Source: a bacterium | GTDB lineage: Bacteria > Vulcanimicrobiota > Xenobia > Xenobiales > Xenobiaceae | Assembly: GCA_017444165.1 (NCBI GenBank) | Contig: JAFSXH010000177.1 | Location: forward strand, 1 to 6,241 | Direction: 5' to 3' | Length of the DNA: 6,241 nt | In this document: positions 4,965 through 6,241 of the stretch, piece after piece | Layout: each line of letters begins with the position of its first letter | How positions within the stretch are numbered: the stretch's first letter is position 1 | Notes under the pieces: model-generated | The model's database searches: none | What the model saw: only the letters and a program-made list of their open reading frames with translations | Told to the model about the DNA's origin: nothing | Translations under genes and position numbers: made by a program

Positions 4965-6241
4965 AAGTATTGTCGTATTGATATGAATCTAAATCGTCAA
5001 GATTATCTATAGGTTTATCTTCTACACCGAATAATTTTTGAAAGTTCTTTCTAGCCATAGAGCCAGATGAATTAGAACCATCCAAAGAATTAATATTTAT
5101 AGAAGATAAATTTATTTTAGTTGCAAAAACTTGATTGTGTATCTCAGCGGCTAAATTTGAAGCCGTATCTCTGTTGGACATAGTTATCTTAGTTTTGGCA
5201 GTAGACAATATGCGTTGATTACTGTCAGAGAGATCAGCTACAAAATTTTCACCGCTTTTATATATGTTCAGTACTAAACCTTGAGATCCGACTTCGAAGC
5301 GCGGAGAATTTTTCAAATATTTAACTAACAGCTTACTAGCTTGAGAATTGTCAGTTACACATTTTATAGGTATCTTACAATTCATGTGGCGTATAGCTGT
5401 AGGAGTGGAAGAGATTAAACTGCTGTAGAGTGAAAGAGATTTAGAGAGATTGCCATTGCGTCTGTATAATTGAGCCAAACGGGCTTCAACTATGGAACGT
5501 TCCAGACGCATAACTTTAGGCAAAGTTAAGTCGGCTTTTTCTAAATTCTTCAGTGCTGCATCGTAGTTGCCTAAGTTGTAGGCTACCTCCGCCTTGTTTA
5601 CCAGAATAAAAGGTTCTTCTACTGGAAAATTTTCTGGAGCTTTACGTGAAATCTCGCTTAGAGCAGTGGCGCAAGTACCAGCTCCTAATATTCTGACTAA
5701 TAAAGGTTTATAAGCCTCGATAGAGGCAATAGATTGTGAACAATAGGGGCGCATACTGGCGGCGATGCGATCATTTTCCGCCATAATTGCTCTGAGGCGA
5801 GAGGATGTTCTCCACATCTCGTAATTTAGGGCAATTATTTTAAATTTAGCCTTGAAGTATGGCCAGCCGTGTAACCAACTGACAGCTTCTCGGTAACATT
5901 CTCTCTGTACATTTAAAGCGGTGTACCAAGTCAAAAGATTGCCACCTTCGCCTTGATCGACGTCACTAGAAGAGCCGCCTTCACGATCTGGACGATTTAA
6001 AAGCGTTTTCAATTTTTCGATAGCTTCAGGTACAAAACCAAGTTCTAAGAGCAATTCTGAAGCCAATTGTGTCTCTTCGGCCATATTTTGTTGATAGAGA
6101 TAAGGACGCAGAGAGCGCGACCACTCATTGGTCTTTTGTAAAGCACTGATGGCTTCAGGAAATTTAGCTTCATCTATATAGAGACTAGTCAAATCTCTGT
6201 AAGGATTAGTATAACTTTCATCTTTAAATTTAGATTTTGTA
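4963..6241 (-). CDS. TPR-like repeat protein with unassigned C-terminal domain (5' end outside the window)
   Basis: Partial gene: the frame is open to the right edge, giving 425 complete codons before a TAA stop. The first in-frame start-like codon, a TTG at 6190-6192, is not convincing. The residues before it (NPYRDL) run straight into LYIDEAKFPEAI, a helix pair of TPR type, so the true start lies beyond the window. Counting from the edge, helix-pair segments with TPR-like spacing appear near residues 14-40, 56-83, 210-241 (AYNLGNYDAALKNLEKA) and 248-278 (LYRRNGNLSKSLSLY). A Gly/Ser/Asp linker lies at about 88-101. From about 285 to the end the character changes to short strand-like stretches and a final polar, Asn/Ser/Asp-rich tail; I do not recognise this part. 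TPR arrays usually mediate protein contacts, but no partner or location can be read because any signal peptide is missing. It ends 13 bases before dedA, so it is probably co-transcribed. It is more A+T-rich than its neighbours. Certain as a gene, uncertain in function. Confidence 0.85.
   Translation of the reverse strand, partial: TKSKFKDESYTNPYRDLTSLYIDEAKFPEAISALQKTNEWSRSLRPYLYQQNMAEETQLASELLLELGFVPEAIEKLKTLLNRPDREGGSSSDVDQGEGGNLLTWYTALNVQRECYREAVSWLHGWPYFKAKFKIIALNYEMWRTSSRLRAIMAENDRIAASMRPYCSQSIASIEAYKPLLVRILGAGTCATALSEISRKAPENFPVEEPFILVNKAEVAYNLGNYDAALKNLEKADLTLPKVMRLERSIVEARLAQLYRRNGNLSKSLSLYSSLISSTPTAIRHMNCKIPIKCVTDNSQASKLLVKYLKNSPRFEVGSQGLVLNIYKSGENFVADLSDSNQRILSTAKTKITMSNRDTASNLAAEIHNQVFATKINLSSININSLDGSNSSGSMARKNFQKLFGVEDKPIDNLDDLDSYQYDNT

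Larger units (their letters stand above)
1..6241 (-). other. Putative envelope/cell-division operon: TPR - dedA - ftsE - ftsX - M23 - S41 - (next gene)
   Basis: All genes face the same way. Gaps between stop and start are 13, 3, 5 and 15 bases, then a four-base overlap, then 44 bases. At three junctions (TPR/dedA, ftsE/ftsX, M23/S41) the stop codon or last codons of one gene overlap the translation signals of the next. No terminator-like inverted repeat followed by a T-run was found at any junction. Both ends of the operon lie outside the window, so its promoter and full gene content are unknown. Confidence 0.75.

Noticed and set aside
5471..5489. Imperfect inverted repeat, TTGAGCC and GGCTTCAA, around a five-base loop
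   Set aside because: Inside the TPR gene, imperfect, no T-run after it on either strand; not a terminator.
1..6241. GATC seems frequent (about 40 by hand count, roughly 24 expected from base composition)
   Set aside because: Hand count only, strongest in the first 2.6 kb; coding constraints on Asp and Ile codons could explain it, and no methylase or clustering ties it to a function.

Overview
The window holds one tightly packed, co-directional gene cluster, all on the minus strand. In transcription order (right to left) it reads: a tetratricopeptide-type protein whose start lies outside the window, a DedA-family membrane protein, the cell-division ABC transporter pair FtsE and FtsX, a secreted coiled-coil murein hydrolase with an M23 (LytM) domain, and a secreted S41 C-terminal processing protease. 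The likely first codons of a further gene sit at the left edge. Stop-to-start gaps are 13, 3, 5 and 15 bases, then a 4-base overlap (ATGA), then 44 bases. I see no terminator-like hairpin or convincing internal promoter, so the simplest reading is a single operon entering from the right and continuing past the left edge.

The organism is a bacterium using the standard code: TGA is a real stop after the M23 gene and Trp is TGG. G+C looks like the low to mid 40s percent by eye. The block ftsE-ftsX-M23 peptidase-S41 protease is known from several non-proteobacterial lineages, so it does not fix the phylum. I see no rRNA, tRNA or marker protein that would settle taxonomy.

The core genes fit established biology. 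FtsE (ATPase) and FtsX (four-helix membrane protein with a large outside loop) form a type VII-like ABC machine. It does not transport; it transmits ATP-driven motion to a periplasmic or extracellular coiled-coil protein that controls septal peptidoglycan cleavage. The next gene encodes such a protein, here with a complete M23 metal and catalytic residue set rather than the degenerate LytM domain of E. coli EnvC. The S41 protease is translationally linked to it and could process envelope proteins. The DedA protein carries the acidic and arginine residues known to be essential in its family, members of which move undecaprenyl phosphate or phospholipids across the membrane. Its place three bases ahead of ftsE suggests, as inference, a link between lipid-carrier recycling and septal wall remodelling.

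The right-hand fifth (about 4963-6241) is visibly more A+T-rich and encodes the least recognisable protein: helical repeats followed by an unassigned C-terminal domain. There is no mobile element, CRISPR array, RNA gene or gene-free stretch over 300 bases. The most original parts are the TPR-dedA addition to the ftsEX block and the unassigned C-terminal domain; the rest is a well-formed but familiar cell-division module.
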